Below are positions 32,310-39,643 of a stretch of DNA of 39,643 bases, one piece after another. The position numbers and the translations under genes are program-made. This DNA is from CALCCV01 sp964388665 (lineage in GTDB: Bacteria; Bdellovibrionota; Bdellovibrionia; Bdellovibrionales; Bdellovibrionaceae). The notes under the pieces are model-generated. The model made no database searches. It saw only the letters and a list, made by a program, of their open reading frames with translations, and was not told where the DNA came from. The stretch lies in NCBI GenBank assembly GCA_964388665.1, contig CAYMBJ010000036.1, forward strand, positions 1 to 39,643, in the 5' to 3' direction. Numbering within the stretch: position 1 is the first letter of the stretch; each line of letters starts with the position of its first letter.

Positions 32310-33310
32310 ATCTTTTGTTGATCTTCGCTCGGAATATCAAATGATTTGAGCTTGCGATAGGGAGCGATATTTTCAAATGGGGTGCCTGCCGTATAACCTT
32401 GGACCACAGGAAGCATAAAGTTTTTAGACATTATGATTTTTTGTGCCGTCTCACTCAGTAGGAAGTTGGCAAAGTTTTCGGCCAAGTCACAGTTGCGGCA
32501 GACATCCGGGATCGCAAAGAACTCCACTTGCATCGGATGACCCTCTTGGAACTCAAGAGAAATAAAATTTTCTTTTTTTTCTTCTAGCAAATGATAGATG
32601 GGTGAAGTGACATAGGAGAAAACCAGTGAAACCTGCTTTTTTTGAAACAATCCATAAGCCAAAGACCAGCTATTGGCATAGGAGTGCACTTGAGGACTCA
32701 ACTCGCGCAAAAAGGTTTCGCCTTTCTCTGTGCCCATTGCAGTCATAACCCACGAAAGAAGCTGCATACCCGGCGAACTGGTGCGCGGATCCATTAAACC
32801 AATTTTGCCTTTCAAGTTCGGGTTGAGCAGATCTTGGAGAGAGGTGGGAGTGAATTCCAATTCATTCTTGCGTGTATTGAAAGCCAGATATCCCCAGTCA
32901 AAGGGCACAAAGACTTTGAGTTTTGTGGCTTGCAAAACTTCTGGGTGCCAATTGATGGGAGGAAGCGAGATCTCCCGCCATTTTAATTTATTCTGGGCTT
33001 TGGCCAGATCAAATTGATCAAAGCCAATCACCATATCAATGGCCGCTTTGTCTCCATCCAGATCGAGCCTTTGCAACATCAGGCCAGAATCTGCGACTTC
33101 TAGAATCTTCAACTCACAATCACAACTCTTTTCAAATTCACTCTTCAGCAAGGGACCGGGGCCCCACTCGGCAGCAAAAGAATTGTAGGTGAGGACTGTC
33201 AATATTGGTTTTTGTGCCGTGACTTTAACGGAAGCCACATGTTCACTCTTTAAAAAATAGAGCAAGAGTCCTAAAAAAATAACAGATAGAAATCCAATAA
33301 AATGCTTCAC
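32273..33310 (-). CDS. thiB: Thiamine-binding periplasmic protein ThiB
   Basis: 345 residues from GTG 33310, chosen because GGTGG lies 5 nt upstream, the signal helix follows at once (KHFIGFLSVIFLGLLLYF), and the DoxX stop is just before it. An in-frame ATG at 33361 would add residues inside the neighbouring gene. The mature sequence closely follows E. coli ThiB/TbpA: LTVLTYNSFAAEWGPGPLLK, CDCELKILEV, FVPFDWGYLAFN, DPRTSSPGMQLLSW, SWSLAYGLF and the FSYVTSPIYHLLEEKKEN segment, in the same order. It captures thiamine or its phosphates in the periplasm and delivers them to ThiPQ. Confidence 0.9.
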   Translation of the reverse strand: MKHFIGFLSVIFLGLLLYFLKSEHVASVKVTAQKPILTVLTYNSFAAEWGPGPLLKSEFEKSCDCELKILEVADSGLMLQRLDLDGDKAAIDMVIGFDQFDLAKAQNKLKWREISLPPINWHPEVLQATKLKVFVPFDWGYLAFNTRKNELEFTPTSLQDLLNPNLKGKIGLMDPRTSSPGMQLLSWVMTAMGTEKGETFLRELSPQVHSYANSWSLAYGLFQKKQVSLVFSYVTSPIYHLLEEKKENFISLEFQEGHPMQVEFFAIPDVCRNCDLAENFANFLLSETAQKIIMSKNFMLPVVQGYTAGTPFENIAPYRKLKSFDIPSEDQQKIWVDLWSRSRFQ

Positions 33311-33311
33311 A

Positions 33312-33794
33312 TTACCACCAAATGCCGCGCTGGCGTTTGTAAAAATAATAATCAAAGCCAAGACACCGACCGGCGCCCAACCAAGCCAATATAAAATGCA
33401 CCGAAAGAATCAATTTAAAATAGGATTCTGAGTCGGGACTGGCCAAGTAGAGCTGATTAAAACTCAAGATCACCGCCAAGAGAGCCATTGGTCTTACGAC
33501 ATAGCCCAGCAGATAGGAGATACCGATGGCTAACTCAATCCCTACCAAAGCAAATGCCAATCCTTGCCAGTGCGGCAAAAGGTAAGTGCCGAATAGCACT
33601 TTGTACCAATGCGGAGCTCTAGAGTTGGGTAGCCATTCCCCAATCATCTCAGCGATAATTGGCTTATATAGAAAATCTCCTTGAATCTTTTGCAGGGCCA
33701 TTTCCAGATAAGAATAACCAAGAAATATTCTCAAAAAAGAAATGGGAATCAAATGGCCAACATATTTTACAGATTCTAAAAATGCATACAACAT
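33312..33794 (-). CDS. DoxX/DoxD-like four-helix membrane protein
   Basis: 160 residues with about four membrane helices. The first (ISFLRIFLGYSYLEMALQKI) carries the R-xx-LG-x-x-F/Y pattern of DoxX-type proteins, and the FALVGIELAIGISYLLGYVVRP helix is also characteristic. Family members include the small subunit of thiosulfate:quinone oxidoreductase and many proteins of unknown role. It lies 6 bp after nth, and its stop is 1 bp before the thiB start, so it belongs to the same transcript. Whether it assists thiamine transport or redox chemistry cannot be told. Confidence 0.78.
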   Translation of the reverse strand: MLYAFLESVKYVGHLIPISFLRIFLGYSYLEMALQKIQGDFLYKPIIAEMIGEWLPNSRAPHWYKVLFGTYLLPHWQGLAFALVGIELAIGISYLLGYVVRPMALLAVILSFNQLYLASPDSESYFKLILSVHFILAWLGAGRCLGFDYYFYKRQRGIWW

Positions 33795-33800
33795 TGAGGG

Positions 33801-34553
33801 CTATTTCACACCGATCTGTGGGCAATGGTCAACCAAGAAGCAGGCTTCGCATTTTGGCGTGGGCGCTTTGCAAGTGGCGCGCCCATGAGAAATTAAATAG
33901 TGTGAGAGCATGATCCATTCTGATTTTGGAAAGAGCTTTTGTAAACTCACTTCAATCTTAACGGCATCTTTTGATTGAACCCAGCCGAACCGGTTTGTCA
34001 GTCGCGTGACGTGAGTGTCCACGACCACTCCTGAGCTAATGCCGAAGGCATTTCCTAGCACCACATTGGCAGTCTTTCGCCCCACTCCAGGAAGGGACAC
34101 AAGGTCCTCTAGACGCTTTGGAACTTCGCCATGAAAGTGATCGACAATCTTCATGGCCGCACCAATTAGGCTTTTGGCTTTATTTTTATAAAATCCCGTG
34201 GAGCGAATGATCTCTTCCAGCTCCTCCTGTGAGGCCCTAGCCAGCTCGGCGGGCGAGGGATACCGAGCAAACACATGTGGAGTTACCATATTCACTCTCA
34301 CATCCGTACATTGAGCAGAGAGAATGGTGGCCACCAACAGTTCAAAGGCGTTTGAGTAGTTGAGAGCGCAGTGCGCATCGGGGTAGTGTCGTTTTAATAG
34401 GTTGAGCGTTTGAATCGCTGTCAGCGCCTGATTAGGCCTCTTCTGCGGCTTCCTCTTCTGTATTGAAGTCGCCAATGGCTTCGACCGGGCAGCCGTCCAT
34501 AGCTTCTTTGCAGGCGGCTTCTTCCTCTGGACCTTCAGGCTGTTTTTTGACAT
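33801..34553 (-). CDS. nth: Endonuclease III (Nth)
   Basis: 250 residues from the proposed start. Endonuclease III is a DNA glycosylase/AP lyase for oxidised pyrimidines. The helix-hairpin-helix is LPGVGRKTANVVLG with catalytic Lys160, and Asp179 lies in VVDTHVTR. The [4Fe-4S] cysteines are 228, 235, 238 and 244 (C-x6-C-x2-C-x5-C). The catalytic core starts about 40 residues in. Before it is a strongly basic stretch (KVQRKKPPAKK and QKRKPQKRP) read in another frame of the ferredoxin gene. ATG 34553 has AGGAAG about 12 nt upstream; TTG 34475 and more distant ATGs are alternatives, so the N-terminus is unsettled. If 34553 is right, the overlap with the ferredoxin gene is 122 nt. Confidence 0.88.
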   Translation of the reverse strand: MSKNSLKVQRKKPPAKKLWTAARSKPLATSIQKRKPQKRPNQALTAIQTLNLLKRHYPDAHCALNYSNAFELLVATILSAQCTDVRVNMVTPHVFARYPSPAELARASQEELEEIIRSTGFYKNKAKSLIGAAMKIVDHFHGEVPKRLEDLVSLPGVGRKTANVVLGNAFGISSGVVVDTHVTRLTNRFGWVQSKDAVKIEVSLQKLFPKSEWIMLSHYLISHGRATCKAPTPKCEACFLVDHCPQIGVK

Positions 34554-34689
34554 AGGCGTGGCCATCTTCCTCATGCATTGCAAAATTAGCGGGCGCTGAG
34601 AGCACGCAGGCATCACAGGCAATGCAGGACTGATCGACAAACATTTTCCCAGGTTTGTTGTCTTTCCATTTTGTTGAGATATCTGCCAT
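34432..34689 (-). CDS. Ferredoxin, single [4Fe-4S] type
   Basis: 85 residues. The motif CIACDACVLSAPANF (Cys22, 25, 28) and the later GCPVEAIG (Cys67) are the standard ligands for one [4Fe-4S] cluster; Cys60 is extra. The tail is acidic (NTEEEAAEEA), helpful for docking to redox partners. AGGAGA lies 9 nt before the ATG. It is the first gene of the minus-strand unit ferredoxin-nth-doxX-thiBPQ, and the gene's end is also read, in another frame, as the basic N-terminus of Nth. Possible clients are iron-sulfur enzymes; none is identified. Confidence 0.9.
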   Translation of the reverse strand: MADISTKWKDNKPGKMFVDQSCIACDACVLSAPANFAMHEEDGHAYVKKQPEGPEEEAACKEAMDGCPVEAIGDFNTEEEAAEEA

Positions 34690-34922
34690 AATTCTACTCT
34701 CCTATTTGGTCGGAGCTCACTTGACCGACGCTGCTCCCATTTGGCGGCTAGCCTATCACACTTTTTACATTTAGTGACCTATCAAGTTTGCCTTTTTAGC
34801 TCAAGAAGTCATGGCCATAGGTCGATTTTGGCACCGACCACAGTCTCATTTTGCCCATTGGTACTCAAAACTGGATGAGCAGGTCAAGCATAAGTGGCTA
34901 AAATGAAAATATCGGAGGAACC

Positions 34923-36017
34923 ATGGCCTTACCAAGAGCTCCCCAGACGACTGAATTCCCCCAAGTGATGACTTTTTTAAATGAAAGTCTGCGCCCGCAG
35001 GAGGATTGGTCCATTCAGCAAGAGTACCCCACGGCCCTGACCCCCTCAAATATTCACAATATGCGAATCATTTGTGAAGAGGAGAAGGGGCAGATCCAGT
35101 CTCACGCAGTTCTAAAGACCCTGATTGTGAGAACACCCTACATTGTTTACAAGGTGGGTGCCATTGGCTCAGTGGTCACGGCGCCGGATGCACGAAATCA
35201 AGGGTATGCTCAGCAAATCCTCGAAGACTGTGTTGAAAATGCCCGCTCGCAAAATTGCGATGTGGCGATTCTTTGGACGGACAAATTTGATTTTTATCGC
35301 AAGCTGGGTTTTGAGTTGGCTGGCTACGAAATTTCTTTCGTTATCGATCGCCCCATTGTCGTCTCTAACGATGGCATAAAATTTATGCGCACCGATAAGG
35401 TCTCGCCAGAGGCGCTGATGCGACTCTACAATCAGCACACGGTGGCGGTGCATCGCTCGGTGGAGGATATTCGCAAATATTTGAATATTCCCAAAACAGA
35501 AATTTACACCGCCTGGGATGCGAATCAAAATCTGGTGGCCTATGCCATCGAGGGCAAGGGCATGGATCTTGGCGGCTATATTCACGAGTGGGGCGGTGGC
35601 CTTCGCGAAGTCATGGCGCTTCTGAATTACATTCAGTCTCAGCGAAATGAGTTTACGCTGATGGTGCCTCGTCACTCGCAAAACCTAATTGCTCAGCTCA
35701 AATCCCAACGGCTAGTCTATAATGAGGGCTTTTTGGGTATGATCAAATTGACGGCACCAGACCAGCTGTTTGCAAAAATAAAGCGAGCCTTTCGTGGCCT
35801 CGGCATTTTGGACATGGTTCTAGAAAAGCAAGGGGATCACTTTTTGTTTGGAACGAGTAAAAATCTCATCACCATTCGTGGCGAAGAGAATTTGCTGAGG
35901 CTTTTGTTTGGGCCCATTTCATTTAAAGATCTCAATGTTTTTGATGAAGCGACTGTCTACAATCTTGAAAAGCTTTTACCACTAGGCTTTTGGATGTGGG
36001 GATGGGATTCCATTTGA
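34923..36017 (+). CDS. GNAT-family N-acetyltransferase
   Basis: 364 residues. The acetyl-CoA site is visible at about 84-100: VVTAPDARNQGYAQQIL, the V/I-x-x-x-x-R-x-x-G-x-A pattern. The LWTDKFDFYRKLGFELAG segment that follows is the usual end of the GNAT core. About 200 further residues form a second domain, probably a degenerate GNAT or sterol-carrier-like module, with no recognisable motif. Substrate is unknown. GGAGG lies 5-6 nt before the ATG. The stop overlaps the following lipoprotein gene, so the two are likely coupled. It is divergent from the ferredoxin operon across 233 bp. Confidence 0.82.
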   Translation: MALPRAPQTTEFPQVMTFLNESLRPQEDWSIQQEYPTALTPSNIHNMRIICEEEKGQIQSHAVLKTLIVRTPYIVYKVGAIGSVVTAPDARNQGYAQQILEDCVENARSQNCDVAILWTDKFDFYRKLGFELAGYEISFVIDRPIVVSNDGIKFMRTDKVSPEALMRLYNQHTVAVHRSVEDIRKYLNIPKTEIYTAWDANQNLVAYAIEGKGMDLGGYIHEWGGGLREVMALLNYIQSQRNEFTLMVPRHSQNLIAQLKSQRLVYNEGFLGMIKLTAPDQLFAKIKRAFRGLGILDMVLEKQGDHFLFGTSKNLITIRGEENLLRLLFGPISFKDLNVFDEATVYNLEKLLPLGFWMWGWDSI

Positions 36018-36922
36018 AATCACAACTGCGCAAAAGTTCAAACAATCTGCTGGTTTCGGTTTTGACCAAATTCGTATTGATAGCTATCAGCGCAGGACTG
36101 GTCTCGTGTTTGGTAAAAAAACCCGATCTCTCCAACAACGATGGCGAACAGGCCTCGCTGGCCGACATCGATCAGCAGCTTGTGCAGGCATGGGGTAGCG
36201 AGGATTTTGATTCGATTTTAGCAAAAGGTGAATTTGCTACCTATATGAAGACGGTAAAGATTTCTTCATTGAGTTCGCGAATCACCAGCGAGCATGCCAT
36301 GACGGTGCTGGAGAGGGATGCAAAGAAGGCGATTCTGGCTCATTTGCGTCGTGAATACGACGAAAACGGTCAGGCGAAAGACTATCCCCCGGTGCAGTCC
36401 GAGATCAGTTTTGGTAGCGATGAGTCTTCGCAAGGTGCATCGGCAATGGCTCTCGAAGCCTTTGTGATACAGCCGCTAGGTAAAGACTATCACCCCCTCG
36501 AAGAAGACAGTCCCAACTGGAAAATGGGCTACTTTAGCTGGCTCTCCTTGCGCATGGCTTGCGATCAAAAGTACTACAAGTTCTCGGTAAAGTGCTTCAA
36601 TCTAAAGGCGGAAGCTGTGATGGAACCACTACCCATTGAAATGCAAAAAACCACCAAGTGCGAGGGATTTCCTGATTGCTTATGGCAGGTTCACAGAGTG
36701 AGTTTTGATTTTCTTGCCGAGGTGCCTGATGAGTCTGGACAGGTGGAGCGAATCAAATACAAATACAATATTTCCCTTGCACAGGCTGCGCCATTTTTGG
36801 GACGACTCACCTCCTTTTGTGTTTCAGGCTTAACTGAAATCAATAAGCAAAAGTATCCTTTTGAGAGCTGCGAGAAGCTTCGTGACACTCGATGGGGCGC
36901 ACCTCCGACAGAAGAGCGATGA
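36002..36922 (+). CDS. Lipoprotein of unknown function
   Basis: 306 residues. An n-region with several Lys/Arg, a hydrophobic core and the lipobox LVSC (Cys36) make a clear lipoprotein signal. The mature part is mixed and has six further cysteines (for example RMACDQKYY, SVKCFNL, TKCEGFPDCLW, SFCVSG, ESCEKL). No family is recognised. The start is ATG 36002 or TTG 36014; the latter overlaps the acetyltransferase stop as TTGA and has GGGA at good distance. The two genes probably form one unit. Confidence 0.75.
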   Translation: MGFHLKSQLRKSSNNLLVSVLTKFVLIAISAGLVSCLVKKPDLSNNDGEQASLADIDQQLVQAWGSEDFDSILAKGEFATYMKTVKISSLSSRITSEHAMTVLERDAKKAILAHLRREYDENGQAKDYPPVQSEISFGSDESSQGASAMALEAFVIQPLGKDYHPLEEDSPNWKMGYFSWLSLRMACDQKYYKFSVKCFNLKAEAVMEPLPIEMQKTTKCEGFPDCLWQVHRVSFDFLAEVPDESGQVERIKYKYNISLAQAAPFLGRLTSFCVSGLTEINKQKYPFESCEKLRDTRWGAPPTEER

Positions 36923-37016
36923 TCCTGTGGTCTGTACTCTCAAAAAAATTGGTGAGAATTTCTCATCTTGCCTCCGTTGAAATTCTGCAGTAGCTCTGCC
37001 TTGAGTGGAGGTATAT

Positions 37017-37670
37017 ATGAAAAAGATAGCTATGATTTTGAGTGGTGCGGGATATCTTGATGGTACGGAGATCACCGAAGCAGTGAGTTTATGGATCTCC
37101 TTGGATCAGCTGGGCGCCTCGGTGGATTTTTTTGCCCCTGATGTTCAAGTCCAACGGGTTGATCATCTTCAGACCGACAAAGTTGCAGGTGTGAGCACTT
37201 CTTCGCTTCATGAAGCGGCAAGAATTTGCCGCTCTAAAATTCAGGATCGAACAAAATTACAAGCCAAAAGTTATGATGCTCTGGTTTTTCCAGGTGGATA
37301 CGGCGCTGCAAAGGTCCTTTGTAATTGGGCGGAAAAGGGAGCGAACTGCCAAGTGCAACCGGATGTGGAAAAGGCTGTGCAAGATTTCTATAAGTCACAA
37401 AAACCCATTGCTGCCTGTTGCATTGCCCCTGTTGTCCTCGCGAAGGTCCTAGGTGCTCACGGCATATTGGTCACAGTTGGCAATGATCAGGAGACCCATG
37501 CCGAGATTCGCAAGACAGGCGCCAAAACAGAAGACTGCCCGGTGACGGATTTCATTTCAGACAGGGATCACCGCATTCTCACCACTCCTGCTTATATGTA
37601 TGAAGCCAGACCTTCGCAGGTGTTCACTGGCATTCAAAAGCTGGCTCAGGAGCTGGTGGAGCTCGCATAG
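37017..37670 (+). CDS. elbB: ElbB, DJ-1/PfpI-family glyoxalase-like protein
   Basis: 217 residues of the class I glutamine-amidotransferase-like (DJ-1/PfpI) superfamily. Landmarks are the start KKIAMILSGAGYLDGTEITE, the FPGGYGAAK turn at 91-99, and the nucleophile Cys135 in AACCIAPVVLAK. E. coli ElbB has glyoxalase activity and was long linked to isoprenoid synthesis; the physiological role is unclear. The start ATG 37017 has GGAGG upstream; an in-frame ATG four codons earlier overlaps that site. It is a single-gene unit that converges with a lipoprotein gene. Confidence 0.9.
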   Translation: MKKIAMILSGAGYLDGTEITEAVSLWISLDQLGASVDFFAPDVQVQRVDHLQTDKVAGVSTSSLHEAARICRSKIQDRTKLQAKSYDALVFPGGYGAAKVLCNWAEKGANCQVQPDVEKAVQDFYKSQKPIAACCIAPVVLAKVLGAHGILVTVGNDQETHAEIRKTGAKTEDCPVTDFISDRDHRILTTPAYMYEARPSQVFTGIQKLAQELVELA

Positions 37671-37750
37671 CTGTGTGATCAGCGATGTCCAGTTGTGATT
37701 GCGTACATCACTTCTTGTGACTTTGCGACCATGTTCCCCTGTGACGAAAC

Positions 37751-38755
37751 TTATTTAATGAAATAGTGCATTTCTGTTTTTGTTTTTCGAGAATCGCCAG
37801 ATGTTTGGTCAGTGTATTTGTAAACACTGGTAAAAATAATTTTTCCATTCCCTTCTGTAACAACTCCTTCGGCGACCTGAAATTGATGATCGCCATTTGG
37901 ACACAGTATTTGTACTTCTGTGGGGGATTCTGGCGTTGGCTTGGTGTACGAAAGTGTACATTCTAGTTTGTCATTCACAAGAACCTGCTTGTTCGCGAGG
38001 AAACGCAATCGCTTCGCAATTGGGTGCGAAGTTGTTTCGCCAGATGCATTCGTGCTCGTTGCTTCATCACTGAGAGAGCTAGCCTCCTCAACTGTGGAAC
38101 TTTGGTTTTCGTCATTTTGACTAAAGAATGTATATACTTTTTTTTCCAGAACCAATGACTTATTGATCAGCATCTTCTCGATTTCGACGATTTCCGTTTG
38201 TTTAAGGCGCAGCGAATGGATGTACTTTTCCTTGCGGATAGCAATCTCTTGCTCTGTCACTTTGACCAAGGGAACTGCTTTGTTGACTTCGCTATTTTCA
38301 GAGACGCGATGCAATTTAAGTGGCTCGTCTAGCGAGAGTTGAAACCGAGTTCCTTTACTGGCGCTCTCAAGACCTTCATCGGAGACGCCTCTGTCTTTCA
38401 AGTAGTTGAGGCATACCTGTTCGCAAGGGAGAGTTCCAATATTTTGCTGATCAAAGGAGACTTTGCCGCCAGGAACAGTGTAGAACGACTCTTCTGCTCC
38501 ATTTTTTGTTTCGTCGAAGCCTTCGTACACTACGTTGAGAGAAGAATCGATGCGAATCACAGAATAATAGGCGTCGATTGCGTCTTCGCCAAGCACGGTC
38601 ATCCAGTTTCCGGGCAGCAATGCTTGTGCCTTTTCCCGATCGGAATCGCCTGATCCCCCGCTGGGGCCGCAACCACTCAGTTGCAATACAATCAACAAGG
38701 CTGCAGTTGTTGCCATACTCCATTCAGATAAAAAACGTGACGTTTTTATTCTCAT
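37751..38755 (-). CDS. Lipoprotein of unknown function, with an acidic/serine-rich linker
   Basis: 334 residues. A signal with lipobox LSGC (Cys29) is followed by a Gly/Ser/Asp linker typical of outer-membrane lipoproteins. Next come a domain beginning LLPGNWMTVL (lipocalin-like opening, about residues 47-150) and a Glu/Ser-rich stretch (about 215-245). A final beta-rich domain has two cysteines (KLECTLSY and QILCPNGDH). No family is assigned. ATG 38755 is preferred because GGGGGA lies 8-9 nt upstream; the ATG two codons earlier is too close to it. The 170 bp upstream hold no gene. Confidence 0.75.
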   Translation of the reverse strand: MRIKTSRFLSEWSMATTAALLIVLQLSGCGPSGGSGDSDREKAQALLPGNWMTVLGEDAIDAYYSVIRIDSSLNVVYEGFDETKNGAEESFYTVPGGKVSFDQQNIGTLPCEQVCLNYLKDRGVSDEGLESASKGTRFQLSLDEPLKLHRVSENSEVNKAVPLVKVTEQEIAIRKEKYIHSLRLKQTEIVEIEKMLINKSLVLEKKVYTFFSQNDENQSSTVEEASSLSDEATSTNASGETTSHPIAKRLRFLANKQVLVNDKLECTLSYTKPTPESPTEVQILCPNGDHQFQVAEGVVTEGNGKIIFTSVYKYTDQTSGDSRKTKTEMHYFIK

Positions 38756-38925
38756 ACTCATTCCCCCGATCGCAATGATCTGATTCTTTTAAGATTAAAA
38801 AGAAGTTCAGCTAAGATGGGGTCATAGCATGGTCCTGTTGTTAGACATAGCTGCAATGAGGTAGCTAAAAATAATTCATGAATGTACAAAAAATTGTCAT
38901 TGCGATGGCATGGTGGATTGTCTAT

Positions 38926-39486
38926 CTATAGAAATTCCGTGCGGTTGGAGCGGAACAGATGGAGCAAAACCTGTCGCAAAAAAACCTCAACCTCTTTTGA
39001 GTCTCTGTTTATTGAGAGTTGCTGGGTCATTTGCTGAAGACTCAGCCCCTGCTGTGCCAACTGATAGAGCTCGGCCACAAGTTGGTGGGAGGAAATGATG
39101 GGGGCCGTATCAAAAGCAAAGTGAACCGGCAAGCTTGAATCAATAAGAAAATCTGGTAGGATTTCGTCGTCTTGCTGAAGGCCATCGAAATCTTTAATTT
39201 CGGAATTGATAGCGGCCCAACAATGAACCAACACCGAACGCAATGAAGATTCCAACTGACTTTGGAGATAGGGCAAAACCTCATGTGCCGACTGCTCAAC
39301 TGTAAAACCCATTTTTTCGGTGATGGCCCGGACTTCTTCAAATGGATACAAAAAAGCCCTTTGATTCACTTTTAACATCAGGGGCCCCATATTGAGCCAC
39401 ACGCCTTGTGGTTTGATGAGGTTCTGAATTCTTCGAACAACCTCTGGCAGAGGCTGCCTGTGAACATCTAAGAACCTTGGTGGCAT
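38926..39486 (-). pseudogene. Fragment of an N2227-type (carnosine N-methyltransferase-like) methyltransferase, SAM domain missing
   Basis: 186 residues. The first half matches the C-terminal part of N2227-family SAM methyltransferases: FLDVHRQPLPEVVRRIQNLI, then KPQGVWLNMGPLMLKV and FEEVRAITEKMGFTVEQ. Complete members are about 350-400 residues and have the SAM-binding Gly-rich loop before this region. Here an in-frame TGA lies ten codons before the ATG, and there is no good ribosome-binding site. The 157 bp left in the window do not encode the missing part in that frame. About 100 residues that I do not recognise follow the match. Either the gene is decayed, a frameshift joins an upstream part, or the start of the true gene was lost in rearrangement. 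Confidence 0.55.
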
Positions 39487-39643
39487 AGTAATTTTTAATA
39501 AGAGAGTTCAAAAGGGCGAACAGACCCGAAGAAATGGATCGAGCTTCCTCATAGTCCTTTTTTAGGACAACTTGATCGCCAAGGTTTCTACTAACAGGCT
39601 CCTGAAAAACTCATATTTTTTTGATTTTTTCGGTTTTCAACTT

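Noticed and set aside
34690..34922. Possible TPP riboswitch before the ferredoxin-thiamine importer operon
   Set aside because: I looked for the CTGAGA-type core and the paired arms on the minus strand and found none. No other riboswitch was recognisable.
36953..36965. TGAGAA/TTCTCA dyad before elbB
   Set aside because: A 6-bp dyad in A/T-rich DNA is expected by chance, and no promoter elements support it.
39487..39640. Open frame continuing upstream of the methyltransferase fragment in another frame
   Set aside because: It is open and plausible-looking but has no motif of the missing SAM-binding domain and no clear start, so it is mentioned only as a possible frameshift and not annotated.

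Overview
This 39.6-kb window is a gene-dense bacterial chromosome segment with intermediate GC content. It has short intergenic gaps, many 1-10 nt gene overlaps, and mixed ATG, GTG and TTG starts. The gene content suggests a Gram-negative bacterium: lipoprotein and Sec signal peptides, a periplasmic thiamine-binding protein, a secreted trypsin-like protease, and several large secreted proteins I do not recognise. I infer a relative of Bdellovibrio (Bdellovibrionota), because secreted hydrolases sit beside importers. No rRNA, tRNA or other taxonomic marker is present to prove it. I see no phage, insertion sequence, CRISPR or tRNA.

Positions 1-6735 (minus strand): a cysteine-rich secreted protein, then a five-gene operon. 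It encodes a BMP-family binding protein, a double ATPase and two permeases (a nucleoside-type ABC importer), followed by a secreted zinc hydrolase of the S1/P1 nuclease / phospholipase C fold. Together they look like a salvage unit that digests nucleic acid outside and imports the nucleosides.

Positions 6966-16848 (plus strand): the tRNA methyltransferase TrmO, an isopenicillin-N-synthase-like oxygenase, a membrane-anchored unknown, a 126-bp inverted-repeat element, then seven tightly coupled genes. These encode an atypical SDR, a luciferase-like flavin monooxygenase, an aminomuconate-semialdehyde-type dehydrogenase, a catalytic and a non-catalytic LigB subunit, a divergent asparaginase-II-like protein and a RidA/aminomuconate-deaminase-like protein. 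This resembles the 2-aminophenol meta-cleavage route (AmnB/A/C/D) but carries three extra enzymes and lacks the usual lower pathway. It is the best candidate here for an undescribed system.

Positions 16849-30053: a trypsin-like lipoprotein protease, a GYF_2/Ig-like protein, an EamA transporter with agmatinase, MutY, a beta-propeller protein with an N-terminal Leu-Thr-Glu repeat, a small secreted protein, ValS, and an 819-residue secreted orphan.

Positions 30212-34689 (minus strand): ferredoxin, endonuclease III, a DoxX-like membrane protein and the thiamine importer ThiB-ThiP-ThiQ, apparently one operon. Positions 34923-39643: a GNAT acetyltransferase, two unrelated lipoproteins, ElbB, and a fragment of an N2227-type methyltransferase that lacks its SAM-binding half near the window end.
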